Origin: Brevundimonas sp. UBA4609
Lineage (GTDB): Bacteria > Pseudomonadota > Alphaproteobacteria > Caulobacterales > Caulobacteraceae
DNA length: 8,368 bases
Reading direction: 5' to 3'
Assembly (NCBI GenBank): GCA_002386585.1
Contig: DGIZ01000129.1
Span: forward strand, 1,162 to 9,529
Part shown: piece after piece, positions 1 to 6,751 of the stretch
Layout of the letters: each line of letters opens with the position of its first letter
Position numbering within the stretch: the first letter of the stretch is position 1
Position numbers and translations under genes: made by a program
The notes under the pieces: model-generated
Databases searched by the model: none
What the model was told of the DNA's origin: nothing
Seen by the model: only the letters and a program-made list of their open reading frames with translations

Positions 1-1
1 G

Positions 2-403
2 ATCACCGGCTTCTGCTGGGGCGGCAAGGTGGTGTGGCAGGCCATGGCCCGCTTCCCGACGCTGGACGCCGGGGTCGCCTGGTACGGCCGCCTGTCCCCC
101 GCCGCCAACGCCACCGAAGAACAGAAGACGGCGGGCCGCCCCTGGCCCATCGACCTGGCGGGCGAACTCAAAGCGCCGGTGCTGGGCCTTTACGGCGGCC
201 AGGACGGCGGCATTCCCAATGATACGGTCAAGGCGATGACCGACGCTCTGGCCGCGGCGGGCCGTACCGACAGCCAGATCATCCTCTATGACGACGCCCC
301 GCACGGCTTCCACGCCGACTATCGCGCCTCCTACCGCGAGGCGGACGCGAAGGACGGCTGGCGGCGACTGCTGGCGCTGTTCGATTCGAGATTGAAGGAC
401 TGA
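2..403 (+). CDS. Dienelactone hydrolase family protein, C-terminal part (5' end outside window)
   Basis: This is the last 133 residues of an alpha/beta hydrolase of the dienelactone hydrolase (carboxymethylenebutenolidase) family; the start lies upstream of the window. The visible part opens with ITGFCWGGK, the family's nucleophile elbow, whose Cys (visible residue 5, bases 14-16) replaces the serine of ordinary hydrolases. The other two triad members fit Asp68 in LYGGQDGGIP and His101 in APHGFH. Known members open lactone rings such as dienelactone in chlorocatechol breakdown, but many chromosomal paralogues have unknown substrates, so no pathway is assigned. The stretch between Cys and Asp is longer than in the Pseudomonas enzyme (63 residues against about 48). 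The GTG at base 29 is internal, because the reading frame and family homology continue upstream to the window edge. No partner gene is visible on this strand. Family assignment is firm; substrate is unknown. Confidence 0.9.
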   Translation: MTGFCWGGKVVWQAMARFPTLDAGVAWYGRLSPAANATEEQKTAGRPWPIDLAGELKAPVLGLYGGQDGGIPNDTVKAMTDALAAAGRTDSQIILYDDAPHGFHADYRASYREADAKDGWRRLLALFDSRLKD

Positions 404-412
404 CCCTTCCTT

Positions 413-507
413 CCGCTCACCCCGGCGGACGCCGGGGCCCAGTCCTTTGGCCGCAAGCGCGGTGCGGGAAGCTCTCACTGGATCCCCGCGTCCGCCGGGA
501 TGAGCGG
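413..507. repeat. Pair of inverted REP-like palindromic repeats
   Basis: Two 31-bp arms, 413-443 and 477-507, are reverse complements at 27 of 31 positions and are separated by 33 bp. Each arm is itself palindromic: the left arm has a CCCCGGCG/CGCCGGGG core. The right arm carries the TGGATCCCCGCG...GGGATGA pattern found as dispersed intergenic palindromes in many Proteobacteria. The pair starts 9 bp after the hydrolase stop codon and would fold into a long hairpin at the 3' end of that mRNA, where it could protect or end the transcript. No run of T follows, so it is not a typical intrinsic terminator. That the family is dispersed in this genome is inferred. Confidence 0.75.
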
Positions 508-522
508 CACTATAGGCAAAGG

Positions 523-552
523 AAAACGGCCCGACGCGTCTGCGCCGGGCCG
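523..552 (-). terminator. Intrinsic terminator of the GNAT-hrcA-grpE operon
   Basis: Read on the minus strand, CGGCCCG (552-546) and CGGGCCG (533-527) form a 7-bp GC stem around a 12-nt loop, followed directly by TTTTCCTTT. It lies 24 bp past the grpE stop codon, as expected for a rho-independent terminator. On the plus strand the stem is followed by CCGTCGTTT, so it would be a weak terminator for the hydrolase gene at best. Confidence 0.75.
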
Positions 553-576
553 CCGTCGTTTCAGCGCGCGAAAGCC

Positions 577-1191
577 TCAGGCCTTGGCGTCGAAATTCCC
601 GCCGGTCGTGCTGGGGTCGGCGTAGGCGCCGCCGGCCGCCGGGCCCGAGCCCTTGGCCGCGACCACCACCATGGCCGCGCGCACGGTGCGGCCGAACAGG
701 GCGTAGCCCGGCTGCAGCGTCTGGATGACGGCGCCGCCCGGCACGGTGTCCGACGGCTGCTCCATCATCGCCTGATGCAGGTGCGGGTCGAAGGCGTCGC
801 CCGGCGCCGGATCGACGCGGGTCAGGCCGTTGGCCTCAAAGGCCGACAGCAGGGACTTCTGCGTCAGCTCCAGCCCCGTGACCATGGCCGCCGCCGGACC
901 GTCCGCATCCTTGGGCGCCGCCGCCAGGCCGCGCTCCAGGGTGTCGGCCACGCCCAGCAGATCCTTGGCGAAGCGCTGGATGGCGTAGGCGCGGGCGTCG
1001 TTCTGCTGCGTCTCGGCGCGGCGCTTGACGTTCTCGGCCTCGGCCACGGCGCGCAGGGCGCGGTCCTTCCACTGGTCGCGCTCGGCGATCAGGGCGTCGA
1101 CCACGGCGTTTTCATCGCCTTCAGGCGCACCCTCGCCCTCGTGGATGTCCTGCTCGAGTTGGTCCCGGGTCTCGTCGTTGATGTCGTTCAC
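577..1191 (-). CDS. grpE: GrpE, nucleotide exchange factor of DnaK
   Basis: GrpE (204 aa) is the cytoplasmic cochaperone that releases ADP from DnaK and so drives the DnaK-DnaJ folding cycle; it also acts as a thermosensor through its long helices. The N-terminus is acidic (about residues 1-30). A helical, coiled-coil-like segment follows (about 30-95), with the typical [10 protein letters not shown] stretch at 51-60. The C-terminal beta domain has the family signature: [10 protein letters not shown] at 134-143, [12 protein letters not shown] at 162-173 and VVVAAK. A Gly/Ala-rich tail of about 25 residues ends it. Length is normal. The start codon is GTG (1191-1189), and its bases overlap the hrcA stop as GTGA, which implies translational coupling; the upstream SD is weak. 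It is the last gene of the operon and a terminator follows. dnaK and dnaJ are not in the window. Confidence 0.96.
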   Translation of the reverse strand: MNDINDETRDQLEQDIHEGEGAPEGDENAVVDALIAERDQWKDRALRAVAEAENVKRRAETQQNDARAYAIQRFAKDLLGVADTLERGLAAAPKDADGPAAAMVTGLELTQKSLLSAFEANGLTRVDPAPGDAFDPHLHQAMMEQPSDTVPGGAVIQTLQPGYALFGRTVRAAMVVVAAKGSGPAAGGAYADPSTTGGNFDAKA

Positions 1192-2282
1192 GTCTCTTGT
1201 CCGTCCAGAATCCGGCCCAGCACCCGGGCGGTATAGTCCACCAACGGTATGACACGGGCGTAGTTCAACCGCGCGGGCCCGATGACGCCGATGGCGCCCA
1301 GCACCCGCTGCCGGCCCGACATATAGGGCGCCGCGATCACGGCGGAACCCGAAAGCGAAAAGAGTCGCGTTTCCGCGCCGATATAGATGCGCACGCCCTG
1401 GGCCGCGCCGACGTCGTCCAGCAGGCCGATCAGCTGTTCCTTCTGCTCCAGATCGTCGAACAGAACGCGCACCCGCTCCAGATCCTCGGCTGCGCGGGCG
1501 TCCTGCAGCAGATTGCCGCGGCCGCGCACGATCAGGTTGCGGTCGTGGCTCCCGCCGCCCGCACCGCCGCTCCAGGCGGCCAGTCCATCCTCGACCAGGC
1601 GGGCGGCGGCGGCGTCCAGATCGCGCCGGGCGGCCTCCATCTCGGCCCTCATCTCGTGCCGGGCCTCGGCCAGCGGACGGCCCTTCAGCCGGGCGCTGAG
1701 AAAGTTCGACGCCTCCTGCAGGGTCGAGGGCGTGACGCCGGGCGCCAGGTTCATCAGCCGGTTCTCGACCACCCCGTCGTCGGCGACCAGCACCGCCAGC
1801 GCCTGCCCCCCGCCCAGAGCCACGAACTCGACATGGCGCACCCCGGCCTCGCGCACCGGGCTGGCGACGATGCCCGCCCCGCCCGCCAAGCCCGACAGCA
1901 GGGACGAGGCCGCATCCAGCGCCTCCTCCACGTTGCGGCCGCCGCCCTTGGCGCCCAGCACCGCCAGCCGAGCGTCGATCTCGCGTCGCTCCTCCTGACC
2001 GATGTCGCCGACTTCCAGCAGACCGTCCACGAACAGCCTCAGCCCCGCATGGGTCGGCGCTCGCCCGGCCGAAGCGTGCGGCGAGGCCAGCAGCCCCGCC
2101 TGCGTCAACGCCTGCATGGTGTTGCGGATCGAGGCGGGCGACAGGTCCAGCCCGGCGCGCGACAGGGTGTGCGACCCCACCGGCTCGCCCGTCTCCAGAT
2201 AGGTCTCGACCACCCGGCGGAAGATGTCGCGCGCCCGCGCGTCCAGCGTCGCCAGACCGGGCGAAGGATGCAGCAGGCTCAT
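1188..2282 (-). CDS. hrcA: HrcA, heat-inducible transcription repressor
   Basis: HrcA represses groESL-type chaperonin genes by binding the CIRCE operator, and needs GroEL to fold, so it senses free chaperonin. The protein (364 aa) begins with a winged-helix DNA-binding domain (about 1-85) carrying typical HrcA stretches: [37 protein letters not shown] and [23 protein letters not shown]-like dimerisation region follows. The C-terminus has the hallmark [21 protein letters not shown] chose the ATG at 2282 rather than 2336: the extra 18 residues of the longer frame are low-complexity and overlap the acetyltransferase gene. The ATG at 2282 has GGAGGG seven bases upstream (2295-2290) and overlaps the preceding stop as ATGA. 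hrcA next to grpE is a conserved arrangement. No CIRCE operator was seen in the window, so autoregulation is not supported here. Confidence 0.96.
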   Translation of the reverse strand: MSLLHPSPGLATLDARARDIFRRVVETYLETGEPVGSHTLSRAGLDLSPASIRNTMQALTQAGLLASPHASAGRAPTHAGLRLFVDGLLEVGDIGQEERREIDARLAVLGAKGGGRNVEEALDAASSLLSGLAGGAGIVASPVREAGVRHVEFVALGGGQALAVLVADDGVVENRLMNLAPGVTPSTLQEASNFLSARLKGRPLAEARHEMRAEMEAARRDLDAAAARLVEDGLAAWSGGAGGGSHDRNLIVRGRGNLLQDARAAEDLERVRVLFDDLEQKEQLIGLLDDVGAAQGVRIYIGAETRLFSLSGSAVIAAPYMSGRQRVLGAIGVIGPARLNYARVIPLVDYTARVLGRILDGQET

Positions 2283-2833
2283 GCCCCCGCCCTCCGCGCC
2301 GCCCAGTCCGCGCGGGTCAGGCGATGGACCAGACAATCGTCCGTCCCGTTGAAGACACGCCGCCCCTCCGGCCGGAAGCCCAGTCGCTGATAGAAGCGAT
2401 GCGCCTGGGCGTTTGAGTTGAGCGGATCGATCACCACCGCCTCGACCTGCGGCCGGGCGAAACAGGCGTCCAGCGCCTGGGCCATCATCTGCGTCCCATG
2501 GCCCCGGTTCAGGGCGTCGGCCTCGCCGATCCAGATATCGAGGGCGCGCAGGTTCGGCTCGATCTCGCCCCAGTAGCCGTTGGGTTCGCCCGCCGGGTCG
2601 ATGTCCAGCATGGCCCCGATCGGACGGCCGTCGACCTCGGCGATGAAGTAGCGGAAGACGTCGGACTGCGCGGCCAGCTCCTCGTCCCAGTCGGCCGCCT
2701 CATGATGGTCGGGGTCGTCGGTCAGGCAGGCGACGACATGCGGCGCCTTGTCCCAGCGCATCAGGATCGCGGCGTCGGCGGCCACGGCCGGACGAAGACG
2801 CACGACAGACGGGTCAGGGCGGGACAGGCTCAT
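2279..2833 (-). CDS. GNAT acetyltransferase resembling the AAC(6')-Ib aminoglycoside subfamily
   Basis: This is a single-domain GCN5-related N-acetyltransferase (184 aa from this start). Visible features are an N-terminal [15 protein letters not shown] segment, beta strands around [14 protein letters not shown] (62-75), [16 protein letters not shown] (99-114) holding the acetyl-CoA pyrophosphate loop RGHGT, then [19 protein letters not shown] (135-153). From memory, the order and wording of these blocks match AAC(6')-Ib-type proteins (GIDQLLAN...GKGLGT, DPSPSNLRAIRCYEKAGF), so an aminoglycoside or similar amine is a possible acceptor; the true substrate cannot be read from sequence. An upstream in-frame ATG at 2857 would add eight residues, with GGAAG only four bases before it. 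I prefer 2833 because the likely heat-shock promoter (2842-2869) lies across the longer start. The stop overlaps the hrcA start by 4 bp, making this the first gene of the operon. Family is firm, substrate and start less so. Confidence 0.85.
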   Translation of the reverse strand: MSLSRPDPSVVRLRPAVAADAAILMRWDKAPHVVACLTDDPDHHEAADWDEELAAQSDVFRYFIAEVDGRPIGAMLDIDPAGEPNGYWGEIEPNLRALDIWIGEADALNRGHGTQMMAQALDACFARPQVEAVVIDPLNSNAQAHRFYQRLGFRPEGRRVFNGTDDCLVHRLTRADWAARRAGA

Positions 2834-2841
2834 GGTTTCAG

Positions 2842-2869
2842 GATAAGCACGCGCCATCCCGCTTCCAAG
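2842..2869 (-). promoter_or_regulatory. Putative heat-shock (RpoH-type) promoter of the GNAT-hrcA-grpE operon
   Basis: On the minus strand, CTTG (2869-2866) is followed after exactly 18 bases by CTTATC (2847-2842). This fits the alphaproteobacterial RpoH pattern CTTG-N17/18-CYTAT as I recall it; the further conserved T and G downstream of CYTAT are not matched. Only nine bases (2842-2834) separate the CTTAT element from the ATG at 2833, so transcription would begin at or within a few bases of that ATG, giving a leaderless or very short leader mRNA. The position, ahead of a heat-shock operon in a 44-bp divergent gap, is what makes this more than a chance match. The -35 shares bases with the rph ribosome binding site on the other strand. 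Confidence 0.55.
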
Positions 2870-2871
2870 GA
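2867..2871 (+). promoter_or_regulatory. Ribosome binding site of rph
   Basis: AAGGA lies six bases before the rph ATG at 2878, a well-placed Shine-Dalgarno sequence that fixes the start. Its first three bases coincide with the complement of the CTTG -35 element proposed for the opposite operon. No convincing sigma-70 promoter for rph was seen; it must lie within or near the 5' part of the acetyltransferase gene. Confidence 0.8.
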
Positions 2872-2877
2872 ATTCCC

Positions 2878-3603
2878 ATGCGCCCGTCCGAACGCACCCC
2901 CGAACAACTCCGCACCGTCACGCTGGAAACCGGCGTCAACCGCTACGCCGAGGGCTCCTGCCTGGTGTCCTTCGGCCACACCAAGGTGTTGGTGACGGCC
3001 TCGATCGAGGAGAAGGTGCCGGGCTGGATGCGCAACACCGGCCAGGGCTGGGTCACGGCCGAATACGGCATGTTGCCCCGCGCCACCCACACGCGCGGCC
3101 GTCGCGAAGCCGCCGCCGGCAAGCAGTCGGGCCGCACCCAGGAGATCCAGCGCCTGATCGGCCGCAGCTTGCGCGCCGTGGTCGACCTGAAGGCGCTGGG
3201 CGAGCGTCAGGTGCTGATCGACTGCGACGTGATCCAGGCCGACGGCGGCACGCGCACCGCCTCCATCACCGGCGCCTGGGTGGCCATGGCCAGCGCCCTC
3301 AACTACCTGAAGGACGAGGGCGTGCTGACGACCGATCCGATCCTGGATCAGGTGGCGGCCGTGTCGTGCGGCGTGTTCAACGACCTGCCGGTGCTGGACC
3401 TCGACTATGAGGAGGACTCCACCGCTGAGGCCGACAGCAACTTCGTCCTGACCGGCGCGGGCCAGATCGTCGAGATCCAGGCTACCGGCGAGAAGCGCGG
3501 CTTCAGCCGGGTCGAGTTCGACCGTCTGTTCGAACTGGCGGAAATCGGCTGCACCGAACTGTTCGCCCTGCAGCGCGCCGCCGTCGAGGCCGCCCGCCGA
3601 TAA
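2878..3603 (+). CDS. rph: RNase PH, tRNA 3'-trimming phosphorolytic exoribonuclease
   Basis: RNase PH removes the last nucleotides 3' of CCA in tRNA precursors by phosphorolysis, releasing nucleoside diphosphates; it forms a hexameric ring in the cytoplasm. The 241-aa length is normal (about 238-240). Conserved blocks are [20 protein letters not shown] (71-90), [19 protein letters not shown] (116-134) and [18 protein letters not shown] (173-190). Gly124-Thr125-Arg126 is the phosphate-binding turn, with numbering like the Bacillus and Aquifex enzymes. Asp180 and Asp186 are probably the conserved acidic pair of the active site. The frame is intact, unlike the frameshifted rph of E. coli K-12. 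rph is divergent from the hrcA operon. rdgB and hemW, which follow rph in many alphaproteobacteria, are not here; a small lipoprotein gene follows instead. Confidence 0.97.
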   Translation: MRPSERTPEQLRTVTLETGVNRYAEGSCLVSFGHTKVLVTASIEEKVPGWMRNTGQGWVTAEYGMLPRATHTRGRREAAAGKQSGRTQEIQRLIGRSLRAVVDLKALGERQVLIDCDVIQADGGTRTASITGAWVAMASALNYLKDEGVLTTDPILDQVAAVSCGVFNDLPVLDLDYEEDSTAEADSNFVLTGAGQIVEIQATGEKRGFSRVEFDRLFELAEIGCTELFALQRAAVEAARR

Positions 3604-3617
3604 GGCTTTTCGCGGAG

Positions 3618-3661
3618 CCGGATCGGGACCATCGTCGTTGCATAGGCGAACCCCGATCCGG
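3618..3661. promoter_or_regulatory. Inverted repeat reaching the ribosome binding site of the lipoprotein gene
   Basis: CCGGATCGGG (3618-3627) and CCCGATCCGG (3652-3661) are perfect 10-bp inverted arms around a 24-bp spacer in the 66-bp gap between rph and the lipoprotein gene. The likely Shine-Dalgarno GGAG (3660-3663) begins inside the right arm, so an RNA hairpin would partly cover it. It could instead be a DNA operator or a non-canonical 3' end for rph; there is no T run after it. The sequence is clear, its function is inferred. Confidence 0.5.
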
Positions 3662-3669
3662 AGCCCCGC

Positions 3670-4044
3670 ATGACCCGACCGCCCCTTCTGGCCTGCCTGA
3701 TCCTCGGCGGCCTGCTCGCCGCCTGCCAGCCGCGCCCTGAGCCGGCGGCGTCAGCACCGGCCTCCACGCCATCGCCTTCTCCGGCCCGCGAGCCCGAGGC
3801 CCGCCTGCCCGAAGGCCCGGACATGGCGCCTCAGCCCGTTCCGCTCGACGACCGCTCCTGCCGCGAGACCCTGGGTGAAACAGCCTCCGCCCGTCTGGTC
3901 CAGCGCTGCATCGCCGTCAGCCCCGCGACACGCCCGCCCTGCAACGCCGCCAACCCCTGCGACCTGATCCAAGGCGAGATCGACCGCAGTTGCGCGATGT
4001 GGACCCGCGACGGCGAAACCCCGCCGAAAGAGTGCGCCAACTAG
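3670..4044 (+). CDS. Small cysteine-rich lipoprotein of unknown function
   Basis: I do not recognise this 124-aa protein. It has a lipoprotein signal peptide: MTRPP, a hydrophobic stretch (LLACLILGGLLAA, 6-18) and a lipobox LAAC with the acylated Cys at residue 19. Gln follows at +2, which favours the outer membrane under the usual sorting rule. Residues 20-58 are a Pro/Ala/Ser/Glu-rich linker, probably disordered. The C-terminal part (about 59-124) is compact, with six cysteines at 64, 80, 91, 97, 108 and 122, enough for three periplasmic disulfides, and a PPCNAANPCDLIQGEIDRSC core. ATG at 3670 is preceded by GGAG at six-base spacing. It sits alone downstream of rph, and convergent with pnp across a repeat element. 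The even cysteine number and periplasmic targeting support a real protein. No function is assigned. Confidence 0.8.
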   Translation: MTRPPLLACLILGGLLAACQPRPEPAASAPASTPSPSPAREPEARLPEGPDMAPQPVPLDDRSCRETLGETASARLVQRCIAVSPATRPPCNAANPCDLIQGEIDRSCAMWTRDGETPPKECAN

Positions 4045-4047
4045 CCA

Positions 4048-4251
4048 CCCTCTCCCGATGGGAGAGGGCTTGAGCCTCCAAGAGCCGAAGGTGATTGGCT
4101 AAGGCGAAAGGGTGAGGGTTCGCGGGTGAAGTCGGCCGCAGGCCGTGGCGCGACGGCTGACGCCGACGGACAGGACAAGCCCCTCACCCTTTCGCGCAAA
4201 GAACGATCGCTAGGCTCTCGTGCGCTCAAGCCCTCTCCCGCCGGGAGAGGG
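4048..4251. repeat. Composite palindromic intergenic repeat with 71-bp inverted arms
   Basis: Arms 4048-4118 and 4181-4251 are inverted copies of equal length, identical at roughly three quarters of positions. Each arm has an outer hairpin, CCCTCTCCC-3 nt-GGGAGAGGG (4048-4068 and 4231-4251), then CTTGAGC and AGAGCC blocks, and an inner GCGAAAGGGTGAGGG block. The 62-bp centre contains a further dyad, GTCGGC (4131-4136) with GCCGAC (4162-4167). The outer hairpin begins 3 bp after the lipoprotein stop codon and may act as its mRNA 3' end. Similar CCCTCTCCC/GGGTGAGGG palindromes are common between genes in GC-rich Proteobacteria. No transposase or clear target-site duplication is visible, so a MITE origin is only a possibility. 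Confidence 0.8.
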
Positions 4252-4266
4252 TTTCATAGCACCCAA

Positions 4267-4298
4267 GAAAAAGCCCCGGCGGATCGCTCCGCCGGGGC
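4267..4298 (-). terminator. Intrinsic terminator of pnp
   Basis: On the minus strand a perfect 11-bp stem, GCCCCGGCGGA (4298-4288) with TCCGCCGGGGC (4283-4273), closes a 4-nt loop and is followed by TTTTTCTT. It lies about 30 bp after the pnp stop codon. On the plus strand the same stem is followed by CTTCTTC, so it may also stop transcription from the convergent lipoprotein gene. Confidence 0.9.
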
Positions 4299-4327
4299 CT
4301 TCTTCAGTTCAGCGATGACGCCGAGGC

Positions 4328-6556
4328 TTAGTCGCGACGGCGACGGCCGCGGTCACCGCCGTTACGGTCGCCCTTGGGACGGCCGCCGGTGTCTTCCGAC
4401 AGCGGGGCTTCACCGCGTTCAGCGCGCTCGGCGTTGATCTTGTCGGTGATGTCTTCGCCGGTCTCCTGATCAACGACCTTCATCGACAGCTTGGTCTTGC
4501 CGCGATCGTCGAAGCCCAGGAACTTGACCTTGACCTCCTGGCCTTCCGACAGGACGTCGGCCGGGTTGGCGACGCGCTCCAGAGCGATCTGGGACACGTG
4601 GACCAGACCGTCCTTGGCGCCGAAGAAGTTCACAAAGGCGCCGAAGTCGACGACCTTCACGACCTTGCCCGAGTAGATGGTGCCGACTTCCGGTTCCGAG
4701 GCGATGGACTGGATCCATGCCTTGGCGGCTTCGATCTTTTCCTGCTCGTTGGCGGCGATCTTGATGGTGCCGTCGTCGCCGATGTCGACCTTGGCGCCGG
4801 TCTTCTCGACGATTTCGCGGATGACCTTGCCGCCCGAACCGATCACTTCACGGATCTTGTCGACCGCGATCTTGATGGATTCGATCTTGGGCGCGAACTC
4901 GCCCAGTTCGGCGCGCGGCGCTTCCATCGCCTTCGACATTTCATCGAGGATGTGCAGACGGCCGGCCGAAGCCTGCGTCAGGGCCTGCTGCATGATCTCC
5001 TTGGTGATGCCGGCGACCTTGATGTCCATCTGCAGGCTGGTGATGCCTTCCGACGTGCCCGCGACCTTGAAGTCCATGTCGCCCAGGTGATCTTCGTCAC
5101 CGAGGATGTCCGACAGGATGGCGAACTCGCCCGACGGCTCCAGAATCAGACCCATGGCGATGCCCGAGACCGGACGGGCCAGCGGCACGCCGGCGTCCAT
5201 CAGGGCCAGCGACGAACCGCAGACCGTGGCCATCGAGGACGAGCCGTTGGACTCGGTGATCTCCGACACCAGACGGATGGTGTAGGGGAAGTCCTCGCGG
5301 GACGGCAGCATCGGACGGATGGCGCGCCAGGCCAGCTTGCCGTGACCGATTTCGCGCCGGCCCGGCGAGCCCATGCGGCCCGCTTCACCGACCGAATAGG
5401 GCGGGAAGTTGTAGTGCAGCAGGAAGGACTCCTTGTAGGTGCCCGTCAAGCTGTCGATGTACTGCTCGTCCTCGCCGGTGCCGAGCGTGGCGACGACCAG
5501 GGCCTGGGTTTCGCCGCGCGTGAACAGCGACGAACCGTGGGTGCGCGGCAGGACGCCGACTTCCGAGACGATGGCGCGGACCTTGTCCAGGGCGCGGCCG
5601 TCGACGCGGTGGCTGTTCTCGATGATGTCGCGACGCAGGACGTCGGCTTCGCATTCCTTGAACGCGGCCGAGAACTTGGACGAGTCGACGCCTTCCGGCT
5701 TCTCGTCGGTCTTCACCAGGGCCTCGGCGGCCTTCTTCTTGGCGGCGTCGACGCCCGAACGGCGCTCATACTTGCCCGGATGGGCGTAGGCGGCCTTGAT
5801 CTCTTCGCCGACCAGCGCCTTGATCGAGGCGACCACGTCCGAGTGGTCTTCGGCCTGGAAGTCGAACGGCTCCTTGGCGGCGTGTTCGGCCAGGTCGATG
5901 ATGGCGTCGATGACCGGCTGCATGCCCGCGTGCGCGAACATCAGAGCCTCAAGCATCTTCTCTTCCGACAGCTCCTTGGCTTCGGATTCGACCATCATCA
6001 GGGCGTCCTGCGTGCCGGCGACGACCAGGTCCAGGGCGCTTTCGCCCATCTGGTCGATGGCCGGATTCAGCACCAGCTCGCCGTCGATCAGGCCGACGCG
6101 CGCGGCGCCGATCGGGCCCATGAAGGGCACGCCCGAGATGGTCAGGGCGGCCGAGGCGGCGACCATGCCCAGGATGTCGGGATCGTTCTCAAGGTCGTGC
6201 TGCAGCACGGTGACGATGACCTGGGTCTCGTTCTTGAAGCCCTTGACGAACAGGGGGCGGATCGGGCGGTCGATCAGGCGGGAGACCAGGGTCTCCTTCT
6301 CGGTCGGACGGCCTTCACGCTTGAAGTAGCCGCCCGGGATCTTGCCGGCGGCGAACGTCTTCTCTTGATAGTTGACGGTCAGCGGGAAGAAATCCAGGCC
6401 CGGCTTGGGCTGGCGGCCATAGACGACGGTCGCCAGGACCACGGTCTCGCCGTAGGTCGCCAGCACGGCGCCGTCAGCCTGACGGGCGATTCGGCCGGTT
6501 TCCAGCGTCAGCGGGCGTCCGGCCCACTCGATCGTCTTGCGTTTGATGTCGAACAT
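4328..6556 (-). CDS. pnp: Polynucleotide phosphorylase (PNPase)
   Basis: PNPase degrades RNA 3'-5' by phosphorolysis as a homotrimeric ring and is a partner of RNase E in the degradosome of Caulobacter and E. coli. The 742-aa protein shows the full domain order: first RNase PH-like core (about 1-145), helical domain (about 235-320), second catalytic core (about 325-540), KH domain with [12 protein letters not shown] (571-582), and S1 domain with [18 protein letters not shown] (625-642). [11 protein letters not shown] (437-447) is the phosphate-binding loop. [16 protein letters not shown] (485-500) holds the metal/catalytic residues Asp489, Asp495 and Lys497, by analogy with E. coli 486/492/494. 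A hydrophilic, Arg/Gly/Asp-rich tail (about 715-742) makes it somewhat longer than the usual 700-715 residues. The start is ATG with a weak AGAAG Shine-Dalgarno four bases before it. A 256-bp structured gap separates it from rpsO upstream, consistent with separate post-transcriptional control. Confidence 0.98.
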   Translation of the reverse strand: MFDIKRKTIEWAGRPLTLETGRIARQADGAVLATYGETVVLATVVYGRQPKPGLDFFPLTVNYQEKTFAAGKIPGGYFKREGRPTEKETLVSRLIDRPIRPLFVKGFKNETQVIVTVLQHDLENDPDILGMVAASAALTISGVPFMGPIGAARVGLIDGELVLNPAIDQMGESALDLVVAGTQDALMMVESEAKELSEEKMLEALMFAHAGMQPVIDAIIDLAEHAAKEPFDFQAEDHSDVVASIKALVGEEIKAAYAHPGKYERRSGVDAAKKKAAEALVKTDEKPEGVDSSKFSAAFKECEADVLRRDIIENSHRVDGRALDKVRAIVSEVGVLPRTHGSSLFTRGETQALVVATLGTGEDEQYIDSLTGTYKESFLLHYNFPPYSVGEAGRMGSPGRREIGHGKLAWRAIRPMLPSREDFPYTIRLVSEITESNGSSSMATVCGSSLALMDAGVPLARPVSGIAMGLILEPSGEFAILSDILGDEDHLGDMDFKVAGTSEGITSLQMDIKVAGITKEIMQQALTQASAGRLHILDEMSKAMEAPRAELGEFAPKIESIKIAVDKIREVIGSGGKVIREIVEKTGAKVDIGDDGTIKIAANEQEKIEAAKAWIQSIASEPEVGTIYSGKVVKVVDFGAFVNFFGAKDGLVHVSQIALERVANPADVLSEGQEVKVKFLGFDDRGKTKLSMKVVDQETGEDITDKINAERAERGEAPLSEDTGGRPKGDRNGGDRGRRRRD

Positions 6557-6642
6557 TATTCTTCTTTCGTCTCCCGCGGGCGTATTCCCGTCGGGGGTGT
6601 GCGGAGCGGCAGGCCGTTCAGTCCTGCGGTCCCCATGAGCCA

Positions 6643-6660
6643 GGCCGCGTCATCGCGGCC
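6643..6660 (-). other. Hairpin in the pnp leader
   Basis: On the minus strand GGCCGCG-ATGA-CGCGGCC forms a 7-bp stem with a 4-nt loop about 90 bases before the pnp start. pnp leaders in enterobacteria carry RNase III-cleaved stems used for autoregulation. Whether this hairpin plays that role is inference; the dyad itself is clear. A weaker 5-bp stem (6609-6627) lies between it and the gene. Confidence 0.4.
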
Positions 6661-6751
6661 GGACGGGTGATTGAGGACCGGATTTCAGGCCCTCGCGTCG
6701 GTTGCGCCGGTAAGACCCGCGGCGCACGGGAAATCATAGTCTAGGAGCGGA

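Noticed and set aside
413..507. Intrinsic terminator for the hydrolase gene
   Set aside because: The hairpin is strong but no T run follows either arm on the plus strand; the paired-repeat explanation fits better.
2283..2336. Longer hrcA start at 2336
   Set aside because: The extra residues are Gly/Pro-rich, overlap the acetyltransferase end and are unlike HrcA N-termini. The ATG at 2282 has a good Shine-Dalgarno and an ATGA overlap.
1197..2390. 397-codon open frame on the plus strand opposite hrcA
   Set aside because: Same reason: mirror of hrcA codon bias, low-complexity Arg/Gln/His/Gly-rich translation, no domain and no good ribosome binding site.
1188..2900. CIRCE operator (inverted TTAGCACTC arms) near hrcA
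   Set aside because: I searched both strands by eye around hrcA and the rest of the window and found no matching inverted repeat, so HrcA autoregulation is not supported here.
4119..4180. Small protein or RNA gene in the centre of the palindromic element
   Set aside because: The 62 bp are fully explained as the spacer of the inverted arms with its own dyad; no start with a ribosome binding site and no tRNA-like fold are visible.
4598..6670. 690-codon open frame on the plus strand opposite pnp
   Set aside because: It is antisense to an unmistakable PNPase. Its composition (very rich in Asp, Gly, Gln, Arg, Val) is the usual product of reading GC-rich coding DNA backwards, with no recognisable motif.
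6733..6738. TATGAT on the minus strand as a sigma-70 -10 box for pnp
   Set aside because: No acceptable -35 lies 16-18 bases upstream; the bases there belong to the GC-rich hairpin at 6752-6783. One hexamer alone is too weak to call.
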